Origin: Deltaproteobacteria bacterium
GTDB taxonomy: Bacteria > SAR324 > JACQKK01
Direction: 5' to 3'
DNA: 64,000 nt
Assembly (NCBI GenBank): GCA_029858505.1
Contig: JAOUEW010000005.1
Span: 1-64,000 of the forward strand
Below, piece after piece: positions 9,589 to 20,004 of this stretch. The notes under the pieces were generated by a model. That model worked only from the letters and a program-made list of their open reading frames with translations. It had not been told where the DNA came from and searched no databases. The position numbers and the translations under genes were made by a program. Within the stretch, counting starts at the first letter, position 1, and each line of letters starts with the position of its first letter.

Positions 9589-9814
9589 ACACCTACCCCC
9601 CTCCCTCGTCTTACATTGCAACGCTACTCGTTATTCTGCCCGTTAGACTCCACCGCATCGTGGAAAATAGTTGATGAAATGGCTTGATTTGCCAAGGGTT
9701 CACGAATAAATTGAGAGGGAATATCCAGACGGCGCCGGGAACTCGGATTCCCCGAAGTCGCCCTGATCTGGCGGCCCTTTTTGATCTCGTTGAACCTTCC
9801 GGGAGCCTCGATTC

Positions 9815-10585
9815 GTGAAAAGCCCCAAGACCCTGACCCTCATTATTTCGCCCAATTATGGGCGCCCCATCACCTTTCAGATGGAACTTTGGCGGGTGTA
9901 TGCCCTTGCGGCAGCCACCGGGCTGATTTTATTGGGGTTACTGCTGGCTAGCCTGATGCTGCTGTTCCAATACCCCAGGCTCATCCAACTGGAAAAAGAG
10001 GTGAACGAACTGCGGCAGGAACAAACCCAGGTCAACAATCACTCCCTTAGCCAAGATCGGCGGAATTACCACCTAAAAAACACCCTGATGGCCAAGGAAC
10101 TGGGCGGGGTTGAAATCCAAGTGAACGCCACCCTGGCGGCCCTGAAACAACGGGAAGAAAACGAATTCCAACCCCCGGTCACCGTGAACGGTCTGGAGGC
10201 AACCCTGGGCGAGAGAAATCTGCGGCTGTTGTGCCGCATGGAAACCCATGGCGCCCAGGATTCCGTTACCTCTGGCTGGTTGTTGTTTGTGCTGGAGCGC
10301 GGCCGAAACGGCCAGACCGAATATCTGGCCACCAACGATGCCTTGATCAACGAACGGGGCTTTCCCACCCACTACAAGTTAGGCCGGGCCGTGGGCATGT
10401 ACCGGCGCAACCTGGAATTCACCGAAACCTTTCGGGTCACCCCAGGCGAGCCCCCCTATACCCATGTCACGGTCTATCTGTTTTCCGCCCGGGGCGGGTT
10501 GATTCTGCGGGAACGGGTGGAATTGAACCAATCCAACGTGAAGCCAGAGGCCCCCAGCCGCCCGGCGGCCCAGCCTCAGGCCTAA
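9815..10585 (+). CDS. Single-TM, coiled-coil membrane protein upstream of bactofilin (DUF6776-like?)
   Basis: TM LYALAAATGLILLGLLLASLMLL then coiled coil LEKEVNELRQEQTQVNN; adjacent to bactofilin. Confidence 0.55.
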   Translation: MKSPKTLTLIISPNYGRPITFQMELWRVYALAAATGLILLGLLLASLMLLFQYPRLIQLEKEVNELRQEQTQVNNHSLSQDRRNYHLKNTLMAKELGGVEIQVNATLAALKQREENEFQPPVTVNGLEATLGERNLRLLCRMETHGAQDSVTSGWLLFVLERGRNGQTEYLATNDALINERGFPTHYKLGRAVGMYRRNLEFTETFRVTPGEPPYTHVTVYLFSARGGLILRERVELNQSNVKPEAPSRPAAQPQA

Positions 10586-10616
10586 ATCCCCACTCTTTGC
10601 TCACCGGGAAACGATT

Positions 10617-11027
10617 ATGTTTGGCAAATGGCAGCTTCAGCCGTCCGACGGCAAAACCCATCACGTGGGCTTTTTAGGGCCGGGGTCCAAGTTCAAAGGC
10701 AGCATTCAGTTCGAGGGATCCCTGCGGGTGGATGGCAAGATCGAGGGGCACATCACCGCCAAGGACGGCGTGGAGCACGTGCTGGTGATCAGCCGTGACG
10801 GCGAAGTGAAGGGGAACCTGACCGCCGGGTCGGTGATTATCAACGGGCGGGTGAAGGGCCACGTGAAAGCCTCTCACCGCACCGAAGTGTTAAAGCATGG
10901 CAACCTCAGCGGAGACATCCTGACGGATGAAATTCTGATTCAGGCCGGGGCGGTCTTTCGCGGGCGGATCCAAATGTTGAATCAGCCCCCCGCTAAAAAA
11001 ACCAAAAAACAGAGCGCCGCCTCTTAA
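10617..11027 (+). CDS. Bactofilin (polymer-forming cytoskeletal protein)
   Basis: GPGSKFKGSIQFEGSLRVDGKIEGHITAKDG...ISRDGEVKGNLTAGSVIINGRVKGHV. Confidence 0.92.
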   Translation: MFGKWQLQPSDGKTHHVGFLGPGSKFKGSIQFEGSLRVDGKIEGHITAKDGVEHVLVISRDGEVKGNLTAGSVIINGRVKGHVKASHRTEVLKHGNLSGDILTDEILIQAGAVFRGRIQMLNQPPAKKTKKQSAAS

Positions 11028-11322
11028 GCCGCTTCAGACTTCGCTGGGAGGTTTCATTTGAAGGAGATTCCAGGGAGAGAACATTTGGGGGTGGCTTCGA
11101 TCAACTCCAACAACAACCCCCCTCGGCTTCATGCGGCTCCCCTTTTTAGTCATGGAGGGGGGGCCCTTCAGACGAGCGAAACACACACAGGCAGATTGAC
11201 TGCGAAAAAAACGAGAACGAGAGAAAAGAAATGGGGGAAATGAAGGGAAATCAAGAAATAGACTTGAAAATGTAGGCCATCAATGGGGAAAGGGCCAATA
11301 CCCCGTGGTTCAAGGAGGAACC

Positions 11323-14157
11323 GTGAGAAACGCCGCGCTGCACCAAAGGTTATTTCAGGCGGCATGGGCCAGGCTTCTAAACCTGCCCCGTGGAGCGTTG
11401 ATTTGCGCCCTGTTGCTGCTGGCCCCCCTCCCCGCCCGCCCCCAAGAATCCCCCGCCCAAATTCTCCAAGTTCAAGTGCAACAGGCGGGCGAAGCCACCG
11501 AAGTCCGCTTTACCCTGTCCAAGCCCGTGCGCTTCTCTGGCGTGGCCAACCTCCCCATGGAGGTGGTAGTGGTGAAGTTCGAGGGCCTCTCCCCGATTCT
11601 GCCCGCGGGGGGCCAGGATGCCCTGTTTAACCACTTTTTGGTGGCGGGCGTGGCCCTGGAAGAAATCAACCCCCGGGCCTCCTGGGTAAAGATCCGCCTG
11701 CGCAAACCCGCCCAAACCTATCAACTGATCGGGGCCTCCCCCAGCGACACCGTGGTGGTGAAAATCCTCCCGGCCAAGCCCTCCGCCTCTTTGGTGTTGG
11801 AAAGCCTGCGGCTGGAACCCCACCGCGGCGGCACCCGAGTGGTGGCCTCCATGGACCGGGTGCCCCGCTTTTCGGTAAAGCAGGGCAAGCATTCGGTTAC
11901 GCTAGAATTGGCCAACACCTCCGCCGGAAAGGGGCTTCGCCCCGGCCAGCAAGATGCCCAGGTGAAGGTCTCTTCCATCCGGCAAAACGGCAAGAACTTG
12001 GTCATCGAAATCACCCCCAAAACGCCCCTGTCGGCCAAGGGGTTTTCTTTGGCCTCCCCGCCCCGGGTGGTGGTGGAGCTTTCTCCCCCCCAAACCCGCC
12101 AGACCCAGGCCGAGCGGGGCATCCAGCCCCCGGTCTCCTCGGAACCGGCACCGGAAACCATGGCCTCGCTGCTGGCCAAAGAACCCAACGCCAAACTGCG
12201 CGACCTTTACATCAAAGCCGATCGGGCCGAACAAAACGGCGAGCGGCGCAAGGCCCAGGCCATGTTCCTGGAGATTTACAAACAAAGCCCCAAGGGCATT
12301 CTGGGGGTGCGCTCTTACTTCCGGGCCATCGACATTGAATTCGACCTCACCCCAAACACCCCCGGTGGCAATTTCCACTCCCTGATTCTTTCCTATCAGG
12401 CGGCCATTCGGGGGGCGGAACAAACCGGTTTCTCGGCGGATCTCATCCCACGGGCCCTGCTGCGGGTGGGGCAAAGCTACCAGCGGATGGCCTTTCTGGA
12501 AGACGCTCGGGTTCAATACACCCTGCTGCAAAAGCAGCACCCCGCCAACGTGCCCTACACCGCCGACAGCCACTATCACATGGGAGAAGTGCTGGTGAGC
12601 CTGGGCGAGCCCGAGGATGCCATTGAGGAGTTTCACCGGTTTATCCAGTCGGACGGCGACCCCAAAAAAATTCCTCTGGCCTATTATCAAACCGGAGACG
12701 CCTATTACAACATGAAAAACTTTCCGGAAGCCCGAAGGGAGTTTGACGAGGGGTATCACCTGGACCCAAGTTACGTCGAGAAAAACCCCCTGGTGTTGTT
12801 TCACATGGGAGAGACCTATTACGAATCGGCCGACTTCAACAAAGCCAAAGAGATGTACCTGAAACTGCTGCGTCTGCACCCAGACAAGGCCTATGCCTAT
12901 TTGGTGGCCCTGCGGCTGGGAGATATGTTCCGCGAGGAAGGCAAAGAAGAAGACGCCCTGAAACTCTACCAAGCCGTGCTGAAAGGCGGCCCGCCGGAAC
13001 TGCAAACCCGCGGGAAAATGCGGGTGGCCAACCTGCTGGCCCTGCACGAGGAGGGCGATGATTACAAAAAAGCCCTGGACATTTACCGAGACGTGGTAAA
13101 AACCGAGCCCCAAGAAGCCTTGGCGCAAGAGGCCCGGCTGCGCGCCGCCCTCACCCTCTCTCTGCATGGAGACCACCTGCTGGCCATCCGGGCCTTTGAG
13201 GAACTGCGGGAGAAACACCCCAAAAGCCCCTACCTGCGGGCCAACGTGGTGGAAGACAACATTAGCGAAAACCTGAAGGGGCTGATCGATAAGTTTCACG
13301 ATGCCCAAGACGACCTAAAGGTGGTGAACACCTACACCGGGTTCAAAGACACCTACTTCCGCAAGTTCCCTTACCGCACCACCCTGTTTAAAGTGGCCGA
13401 TTCTTACGCCCGCATGGGATTGTTCAAAGAGGCCCAGGCCATTTTGGAAGAAATTGCTCAGGGTCCCGATGACACCCTGAACTCTTTGGCCCACTACCGC
13501 ACCATTCATATTTTGATGGACCAAGACAAACTGGGGCAGGCCGAAGACCGAATGCTCGATTACATTGCTTCGAGAGACAAAAAAGATTTCTACATGGCCG
13601 ACGTTCGCATGGAGTTGGGAGAGGTGTACCTGAAGGGGCGGCGCTTCCCCGAGGCGTCGAACGCTTACCGTATTTTGATCAACGAGAACGAAGCCACCCC
13701 CACCCCCGAACTGGGCGAAGCCGTTCCCGAAGCCTGGTACCGCCTGGGCACCATTTATCGAGAGCTAGGCCAAACCAAACAAGCCGCCGAGGCCTTTGAC
13801 AATGTTCTCCCCAACTTCAACCACCCCATCACCGGGCGGGGGGTGGAGTCTTTCGTGATGAGCACCCAGTTCTTTCAGGCCTCGGCCCTGGATGAAATGA
13901 ACCAAGACGAAGACGCCATCAAGGCCTATCAGGCCTTTTACGACAAGTACCCCGACCACGAAAAAGCCCCCTGGGCCCTGTATCAGATTGGGTTGATTCA
14001 CCGGCGCAACAACCGAGACCCGGAAGCCCTGGAGATGTTCAACCAGCTGGTGGCACTTTCTAAAAAACGGCCGGGCGAAATGTGGGAGACCCTGGCCAAG
14101 GAAAACCAGCGGGATTTGACCAACCTGCTGAAATACCGGGAGTACATGAACCAATGA
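11323..14157 (+). CDS. AMIN-like N-terminal region plus TPR-repeat protein
   Basis: Two AMIN-like beta blocks then many TPR motifs; GTG at 11323 preceded by aaggagg. Confidence 0.8.
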   Translation: MRNAALHQRLFQAAWARLLNLPRGALICALLLLAPLPARPQESPAQILQVQVQQAGEATEVRFTLSKPVRFSGVANLPMEVVVVKFEGLSPILPAGGQDALFNHFLVAGVALEEINPRASWVKIRLRKPAQTYQLIGASPSDTVVVKILPAKPSASLVLESLRLEPHRGGTRVVASMDRVPRFSVKQGKHSVTLELANTSAGKGLRPGQQDAQVKVSSIRQNGKNLVIEITPKTPLSAKGFSLASPPRVVVELSPPQTRQTQAERGIQPPVSSEPAPETMASLLAKEPNAKLRDLYIKADRAEQNGERRKAQAMFLEIYKQSPKGILGVRSYFRAIDIEFDLTPNTPGGNFHSLILSYQAAIRGAEQTGFSADLIPRALLRVGQSYQRMAFLEDARVQYTLLQKQHPANVPYTADSHYHMGEVLVSLGEPEDAIEEFHRFIQSDGDPKKIPLAYYQTGDAYYNMKNFPEARREFDEGYHLDPSYVEKNPLVLFHMGETYYESADFNKAKEMYLKLLRLHPDKAYAYLVALRLGDMFREEGKEEDALKLYQAVLKGGPPELQTRGKMRVANLLALHEEGDDYKKALDIYRDVVKTEPQEALAQEARLRAALTLSLHGDHLLAIRAFEELREKHPKSPYLRANVVEDNISENLKGLIDKFHDAQDDLKVVNTYTGFKDTYFRKFPYRTTLFKVADSYARMGLFKEAQAILEEIAQGPDDTLNSLAHYRTIHILMDQDKLGQAEDRMLDYIASRDKKDFYMADVRMELGEVYLKGRRFPEASNAYRILINENEATPTPELGEAVPEAWYRLGTIYRELGQTKQAAEAFDNVLPNFNHPITGRGVESFVMSTQFFQASALDEMNQDEDAIKAYQAFYDKYPDHEKAPWALYQIGLIHRRNNRDPEALEMFNQLVALSKKRPGEMWETLAKENQRDLTNLLKYREYMNQ

Positions 14158-15473
14158 CCACCCCTCCCGCGGCCCCAGGCGGCCCCCCATTCGACGCGGA
14201 TGAACTGCGGGCCAGGGTGGGGGCCCTGGAAATGGAATTGGCCCAGAAAGACGCCCTGCTCACCCAGGGGTTCGAGGCCTTTACCGAGGCCGCCGAAAAA
14301 CTGCAGCAGTCTCACAAAAAGCTGCAGCAAAAGGTGGCCGAACTGAACCTGGAGTTAGACCAGAAAAACCGGGCCCTGGAAGTAAACCTAGCGGAACGGG
14401 TTCAGATGGAAACGTACCTTTCCAACATCTTCTCCAGCCTGGACGTAGGGGTGGTGGTGACCAACCTAGACGGATGGGTCACCTCCATCAACCGCGCGGG
14501 AGAAGAAATTCTGGAAACCCCGGCAGACTCCGCCGTGGGCAAAGGCTTGAACGATCTGTTGGGTCATTCGCTGGTGCAGCCCGGCAGCCCCCAAGACGCC
14601 CAGCCCCCCCTGCCCAGCGATGAACCCCTGGGCTTTCGACGAACCGGAGGAGACGACATCAAGCTGCAGGTAACCCGCACCCTGATGAACAGCGAGCAGG
14701 GCGAACCCCTGGGATACATTTTTAACGTGCGAGACGTGACCGCCCTGAAAAAACTGGAAGAGCAAGCCCAGCGCCGCAACCGCTTTACCGCCATGGGAGA
14801 AATGGCCGCCAACATTGCCCATGAAATCCGCAACCCCCTGGGCTCCATCGAGTTGTTCGCCACCCTGGTGAAAAAGGGGCTCGATGAATCCGATGAAAAG
14901 ACACGGCTGATGAACCATATCTCGTCTTCCGTGGCCAGCATGAATCACATCATTTCCAACCTGCTGGCCTACACCAAGCCCCGGCATGTCACCCGTCGGC
15001 CGGTGGACCTGCATGCCCTGCTGAATGAAAGCGTTGCGTTCAACCAGGTGATGGCGGCCCACAACGACGTGGAAGTTTCTCTCCACACCGCCGCCCCTTC
15101 GGCCTGGGTGATGGGCGACAAGGAGCAGTTGAAGCAGGTATTCACCAACCTGTTTGTCAACGCCGTGCAGGCCATGCCTGAAGGCGGACGCCTGCAGATT
15201 GCCACCCGGGGCCTGGGCGGAACCAACTCCCTGGAATTGTCCTTCCAAGACAGCGGCCAGGGAATCTCCCCAGAAATTCAATCTCAAATTTTCGACCCGT
15301 TTTACACCACCAAATCCCAAGGCACCGGCCTGGGGTTGTCCATCGTGCATAACATCGTAGAGTCTCACCACGCCGTCATTCAGGTTTCAAGCAAACCGGG
15401 CCAGGGCGCCCGATTCGTCATCACTTTCCCGCTGGCCGAGGCCGGCCAACAACCGCAACAAGGAGATACATGA
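14154..15473 (+). CDS. PAS sensor histidine kinase, FlrB/FleS-like
   Basis: MGEMAANIAHEIRNPLGSIELFATLV (HisKA), GTGLGLSIVHNIVE; ATGA overlap with TPR gene. Confidence 0.9.
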   Translation: MTTPPAAPGGPPFDADELRARVGALEMELAQKDALLTQGFEAFTEAAEKLQQSHKKLQQKVAELNLELDQKNRALEVNLAERVQMETYLSNIFSSLDVGVVVTNLDGWVTSINRAGEEILETPADSAVGKGLNDLLGHSLVQPGSPQDAQPPLPSDEPLGFRRTGGDDIKLQVTRTLMNSEQGEPLGYIFNVRDVTALKKLEEQAQRRNRFTAMGEMAANIAHEIRNPLGSIELFATLVKKGLDESDEKTRLMNHISSSVASMNHIISNLLAYTKPRHVTRRPVDLHALLNESVAFNQVMAAHNDVEVSLHTAAPSAWVMGDKEQLKQVFTNLFVNAVQAMPEGGRLQIATRGLGGTNSLELSFQDSGQGISPEIQSQIFDPFYTTKSQGTGLGLSIVHNIVESHHAVIQVSSKPGQGARFVITFPLAEAGQQPQQGDT

Positions 15474-16915
15474 ATCCCATCCTCATCGTGGATGATGAAG
15501 TTGAAATGCGCATTGCCATGTCAGAGACCCTTAAGCATTGCGGGTATGCCGTGGAAACGTCTCACAATGCCATCGATGCCATCGGAAAATTGAAGAAAAA
15601 TCCCTACGCCATGGTCATCACCGACATGACCATGCCGAAGCGCTCGGGCATTGAGCTGCTGAAAGACATTCGGGAGATCGACCCGGCCAAGCCGGTGCTG
15701 ATGGTAACCGCCTACGGCACCATCGAAACCGCCGTGGAGGCCATGAAACTGGGGGCCTTCGATTACATTTTGAAGCCCTTCAAGTTCGACGTGTTCACCT
15801 TTGTGGTAGAGCGGGCCCTGGCCATGAGCGAGGAACCCAAAACCCCCCGCGCCACGGGAGTGCAAATTCCTCCCTCGGTGGCCAAGGGGTCGGGGGGCCC
15901 CGCCACGGCCGACCGGGTGGCCCGGGAGATTGTGACCGCCAACCCGGCCATGAAAGAGCTGCTGAACATGGCCGAAAACGTGGCCAATAGTAAGTCCACC
16001 ATTTTGGTGCAAAGCGAAAGCGGCACGGGGAAGGAACTGCTGGCCCGCCACATTCACGCCCACTCCAACCGGTCCGACGGCCCCTTTGTGGCGGTGAACT
16101 GCGCGGCCCTGCCGGACACCCTGCTGGAAACCGAACTGTTCGGCCACCGCAAGGGTTCCTTCACCGGGGCTGTGACCGACCACAAGGGGCGCTTTGAGCA
16201 GGCCAACGGGGGCACCATTCTGCTGGATGAAATCTCGGAGATGGCCCTGCCCCTGCAGGCCAAACTGCTGCGGGTGCTGCAAGAACACGAGGTCGACCCG
16301 GTGGGTTCCAAAGAACCCATTCAGGTAGACGTGCGGGTGGTGGCCACCACCAACCGCGATTTGTTCGGCCACGTGGAAGCGGGCCGCTTTAGAGAGGACC
16401 TGTATTACCGCCTGAACGTGATCCCCATGCACCTGCCCCCCTTGAGAGAACGCAAGGATGACATCCCCCTGTTGGCTGAATTTTTTGTGAAGAAGCACGC
16501 CGAAGCCAACGGGCGAAAAGCCCCCGGGGTGGCCGAAGACACCCTGGAAGTCCTCTCTCAATACAACTGGCGGGGAAACGTGCGCGAACTGGAAAACGTG
16601 ATGGAGCGGGCCGTATTGCTGTGCCCCTCGGGTAAAATTCTTCCCCAGCACCTGATGATGGGGCCCGGCGGCAAGGGCATCGGCCAGCCCCCCAAAGGGG
16701 TTTCTCCCGGCGGCGGCATTCAAGCGGGCATGACCCTGCGGGAAGCCGAAAAAATGCTGATTCTGGAAACCCTGCGCAAAACCGGGGGCCAGCGCACCCA
16801 GGCCGCTAAAATGCTGGAAATCAGCATCCGCACCCTACGCAACAAACTCAACGAGTACGCCAAAGATGGCGATTTTGAATTTTCGGGAGACGACGGGGAA
16901 GAAGAGGAAGATTGA
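15470..16915 (+). CDS. Sigma-54-dependent response regulator, NtrC/FlrC-like
   Basis: REC domain, ESGTGKELLARHIH, GSFTGAVTDHKGRFEQANGGTILLDEI, C-term Fis-type HTH; ATGA overlap with kinase. Confidence 0.95.
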   Translation: MNPILIVDDEVEMRIAMSETLKHCGYAVETSHNAIDAIGKLKKNPYAMVITDMTMPKRSGIELLKDIREIDPAKPVLMVTAYGTIETAVEAMKLGAFDYILKPFKFDVFTFVVERALAMSEEPKTPRATGVQIPPSVAKGSGGPATADRVAREIVTANPAMKELLNMAENVANSKSTILVQSESGTGKELLARHIHAHSNRSDGPFVAVNCAALPDTLLETELFGHRKGSFTGAVTDHKGRFEQANGGTILLDEISEMALPLQAKLLRVLQEHEVDPVGSKEPIQVDVRVVATTNRDLFGHVEAGRFREDLYYRLNVIPMHLPPLRERKDDIPLLAEFFVKKHAEANGRKAPGVAEDTLEVLSQYNWRGNVRELENVMERAVLLCPSGKILPQHLMMGPGGKGIGQPPKGVSPGGGIQAGMTLREAEKMLILETLRKTGGQRTQAAKMLEISIRTLRNKLNEYAKDGDFEFSGDDGEEEED

Positions 16916-16926
16916 CGGGAAAGTTT

Positions 16927-18669
16927 TTATTGACCGGCCTGCTCGGGTTTCATGTGCACCACCCGCAGGCTGCGGCCGTTGGCCGTTCCCCCATACCAAA
17001 CCACCAGTTCTTCCCTGCCGTCTTTGTTCAGGTCGGCGGTCATCACCATCTCCCGGTTTTTGGGCAGGGGAATGGCCCCGGTGGCAATCACGTAACCCAG
17101 CCGGGGACCGCCCTTTACCCCCTGATAGGCCTCCAGGGTTTCCGGCGTGTTGTTGAACACAAATTCCCGCCAGCCGTCTCCGTCCAGGTCCGCTGTCACC
17201 AGCATGGGGCGAGAGCTCGACCCTTTGGAAAAATCGGCCTTGAAGGTCAGGGTTTCATGTATGGGGGGAGGGACCGTCAGGCGGCCGTCTTTCCATGGAA
17301 TATAATAGGCATCCAGGGTAATGCCCCGGCTGGTGATGTAGCGGATCACCGCCACCAGGGAAATTTCCATGGTACCCGTGAACACCCCCATGGCCTCTTG
17401 GGGCCGGGGAGAGGGATAGACCAGATAGTTGAAGGACAGCCCTTCGCTTAAAAACAACTGGGGCGTGGGGTTTAGCCCCCAGGCTTGGTTGTTCCGCTGG
17501 CCGGCAAACCAGAACATCTGGTTTTTCTGGTTAAAGGCATCCCCCTCCTCCGATGTTTTCACCAGCATCACATCGGGAATGCCGTCTTTGTTCATGTCCT
17601 CCACCGACAGCACCCGCTGGATTTCTCCAGGCCCCACCGGCTTCATACCGGGAATGGCAATGGGCTGCCCGCCCACCAGCAGCATGGGTTCCGCCGCCAT
17701 GGCCACGATTTTATCTTGCCAGCCTTTCCATTGGCTTTCCGGGGCCTGGCTATGGAGGGCCTTTAGCAGCTCCTCCCGGCTGGCAAACACTTGGCCATTC
17801 AACTGGGCCAAGGCCTGAGACAAGGCCCCCTCCATGCCTGCCGAGGCCAAACGGAACCGTTTCTCTGGGTCCAGGGCATACCAGGTGCCCTTCACCGGGG
17901 TTTTAACCGTGGGGTGCAGAAACAGCGTAATGGTGTCGTAGCGAATTTCCACCACGTCCAACACCCCATCGCCGTTGGCGTCTACCATTTGGGTTTGGTA
18001 GAACTGAATATCTCCCCGCAGGCCGGTTTCCGTTCGGCTGAACGACTGCGAAACCGTCAGGGCATCCCGCCACAGGGGCTCCATGGCCAGGGTATCTGGC
18101 GCGATGCGATACACGGTCACTCCGTTCCAACCGGGCACCATCACCTCCGAGACCCCGTCGCCGTCCAAATCCTGAGCCAGGGGCTCCCGCAGGTCCACCG
18201 CCCCCTGCCGGTCTCCAAACACGCCGGGGCAAGCGCAGGCGGTTTTCCAGGTCAGGGCGTTGCCCTTGGCCCGCCCAATCAGCCAGCGGCCCCCGGTTAA
18301 AGAAAGCCACCCCTCCTCTCCGCCAGGCAGGCGAATCATTTCCAGCCAACGGGTGTCGGGGGGAAGCCACCAATGGAAGGCGCGAGACAACTTTCCATCA
18401 CGAAACCGATACAGGTCCAGCCATTTTTTCAGGGGCTCTCCCTTGGCCGGGTCTCCCATCACCGGAGAAACCACCATCACCAAGTTTTCCTTGGCCCAAG
18501 ACACCACCTGCACCCGTTGAGGGGGCTGTTCTAAGGTCACTTCGGCCGCCACCAGGGTTTGGGCCGCCTGAACTGGGAGAGCAAGCACCCCCCCCCAAAG
18601 AATCCCCCCGCAAACCAGGGCAGCCCAACCCATCCGCGAGCAAACGTGCTGACTTGGCAGAGTCTTCAT
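16927..18669 (-). CDS. Secreted FG-GAP/VCBS-repeat protein
   Basis: Signal peptide; repeated DLDGDGVSEV, DANGDGVLDV, DMNKDGIPDV, DLDGDGWREF, DLNKDGREEL motifs. Confidence 0.8.
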   Translation of the reverse strand: MKTLPSQHVCSRMGWAALVCGGILWGGVLALPVQAAQTLVAAEVTLEQPPQRVQVVSWAKENLVMVVSPVMGDPAKGEPLKKWLDLYRFRDGKLSRAFHWWLPPDTRWLEMIRLPGGEEGWLSLTGGRWLIGRAKGNALTWKTACACPGVFGDRQGAVDLREPLAQDLDGDGVSEVMVPGWNGVTVYRIAPDTLAMEPLWRDALTVSQSFSRTETGLRGDIQFYQTQMVDANGDGVLDVVEIRYDTITLFLHPTVKTPVKGTWYALDPEKRFRLASAGMEGALSQALAQLNGQVFASREELLKALHSQAPESQWKGWQDKIVAMAAEPMLLVGGQPIAIPGMKPVGPGEIQRVLSVEDMNKDGIPDVMLVKTSEEGDAFNQKNQMFWFAGQRNNQAWGLNPTPQLFLSEGLSFNYLVYPSPRPQEAMGVFTGTMEISLVAVIRYITSRGITLDAYYIPWKDGRLTVPPPIHETLTFKADFSKGSSSRPMLVTADLDGDGWREFVFNNTPETLEAYQGVKGGPRLGYVIATGAIPLPKNREMVMTADLNKDGREELVVWYGGTANGRSLRVVHMKPEQAGQ

Positions 18670-18763
18670 AGGGCTCTCCTGAATAATAATCTAAGGGCTG
18701 GCAAAGTTAAGACGTGCATATGTTGATTTCCCCCATGTTGAATCTGAAGGCACCCCTCTCCGA

Positions 18764-18908
18764 AACACCCCTCCCCTGCCGCCTTACAGGCGGCATCCCC
18801 TCCCCGTCTGTATGGTCCGGAGACAGAAGCCGGAGGGTCATGTGCTTCCTTCCTGTCTTCACCAACCGAACGGATTTTATCTCTACCCGGGTGCCAGGGA
18901 GGGGTGCT
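18764..18908. repeat. Diverged copy of the MITE-like repeat
   Basis: cacccctcccctgccgccttacaggcggcatcccctcccc ... gggaggggtgctgtt. Confidence 0.7.
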
Positions 18909-18939
18909 GTTGGGAGTGATCTATGCCAACCCCTGCACC

Positions 18940-20004
18940 TTAATACCACCATTGGGCGTTCAGCCGCAGGCCAGAATCCGTCGGGGCCAAGCGGCCCTTC
19001 TGAACCGATTGAACCTCCAACTCCACCCGCCAACGGGCACCTTCTTCCCCCTGTTCCGCCCCAGCCAAATTCCCCAAACGCAGGGCCCCATGCAATGACG
19101 TTTGGGTAGAGGCATCGCGAAGATTTGTACCGCTGTGGGTATTGCTTCCCCGGCTGGCCTGCTCTACCCACAATCCAAATCCCACCGACGCCACCTCTTG
19201 GCGGTACCCAAGTTTCAGATTTATTTCCCGACCGGGCTGGGCGTTGCCGGTGGTTCCATCAAACTTGGCCAGGGCCGTTTCTCCCAGGTAAACCATATAA
19301 AAATCCAAATCAATGGCCGAAGCGCTGAGAAAGGGGAACCAGGAAGAATGGGCCAGCATCACCACCCCCGGAGACAAGCGGGTCAGTCGCAGGGTTTGGA
19401 AGCCGGGCTGGGTGGTTTTCACCGGGCTGGCCGGAACCGAAAAACCATAGCCCAGGGTCATCGTCCAATCATCTCCAAAATACACCCGGTGGTGGCTGTG
19501 AACCTCCAGGTCTCCAAAGCCGCTGAGGGTTTGGTTGGGAAAACTGTTGATTTCGGCCAGGGCCGCACCAGCGGCCCCGTTGGGTGCCAGGGTAGATTTC
19601 TGTTGGATGGATTTCATCGGCAGCCGGTACTCCAGATTCCACCGGTCGGTAAGGCCCTGCCGCCAGCGGAAATCCATCACCGTTAGGCTGCGAGAAGCCC
19701 CGCCGGTCATCACCGCCCGCACCGCCGGGTCTTGAACCCACACCAACGCCAGCGGTTGAATCTTCCCCTGATCGGACCAACCCTTGTTTTGCTGGCTAGA
19801 CAGCACAGACACCATGGCCAAATGCACCCCCTCCGGCACAAACAACTCCTCGGGGGAATCGGCCTGGGCGGGCATTGCCCAACCAGCCAAGCCAACCAAC
19901 ATGAACGCCCCTAAAATCCAGGAAGAGGTATGGACCCCTTGAGCCAGCCGCTGCCCGGGGTTACCCCCCCGCAGCCTGTCATTTTGTTTCACGGAATCAC
20001 CCAT
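18940..20004 (-). CDS. Outer-membrane beta-barrel-like protein (DUF3187-like?)
   Basis: Signal peptide plus alternating beta-strand composition (LEYRLPMKS, FGDLEVHSHHRVYFG). Confidence 0.5.
   Translation of the reverse strand: MGDSVKQNDRLRGGNPGQRLAQGVHTSSWILGAFMLVGLAGWAMPAQADSPEELFVPEGVHLAMVSVLSSQQNKGWSDQGKIQPLALVWVQDPAVRAVMTGGASRSLTVMDFRWRQGLTDRWNLEYRLPMKSIQQKSTLAPNGAAGAALAEINSFPNQTLSGFGDLEVHSHHRVYFGDDWTMTLGYGFSVPASPVKTTQPGFQTLRLTRLSPGVVMLAHSSWFPFLSASAIDLDFYMVYLGETALAKFDGTTGNAQPGREINLKLGYRQEVASVGFGLWVEQASRGSNTHSGTNLRDASTQTSLHGALRLGNLAGAEQGEEGARWRVELEVQSVQKGRLAPTDSGLRLNAQWWY

Noticed and set aside
11902-13308. 468-aa minus-strand ORF inside the TPR gene (also 15521-16723 and 45070-46413)
   Set aside because: Antisense shadows of TPR, NtrC-like and nuoH genes; no recognisable domains
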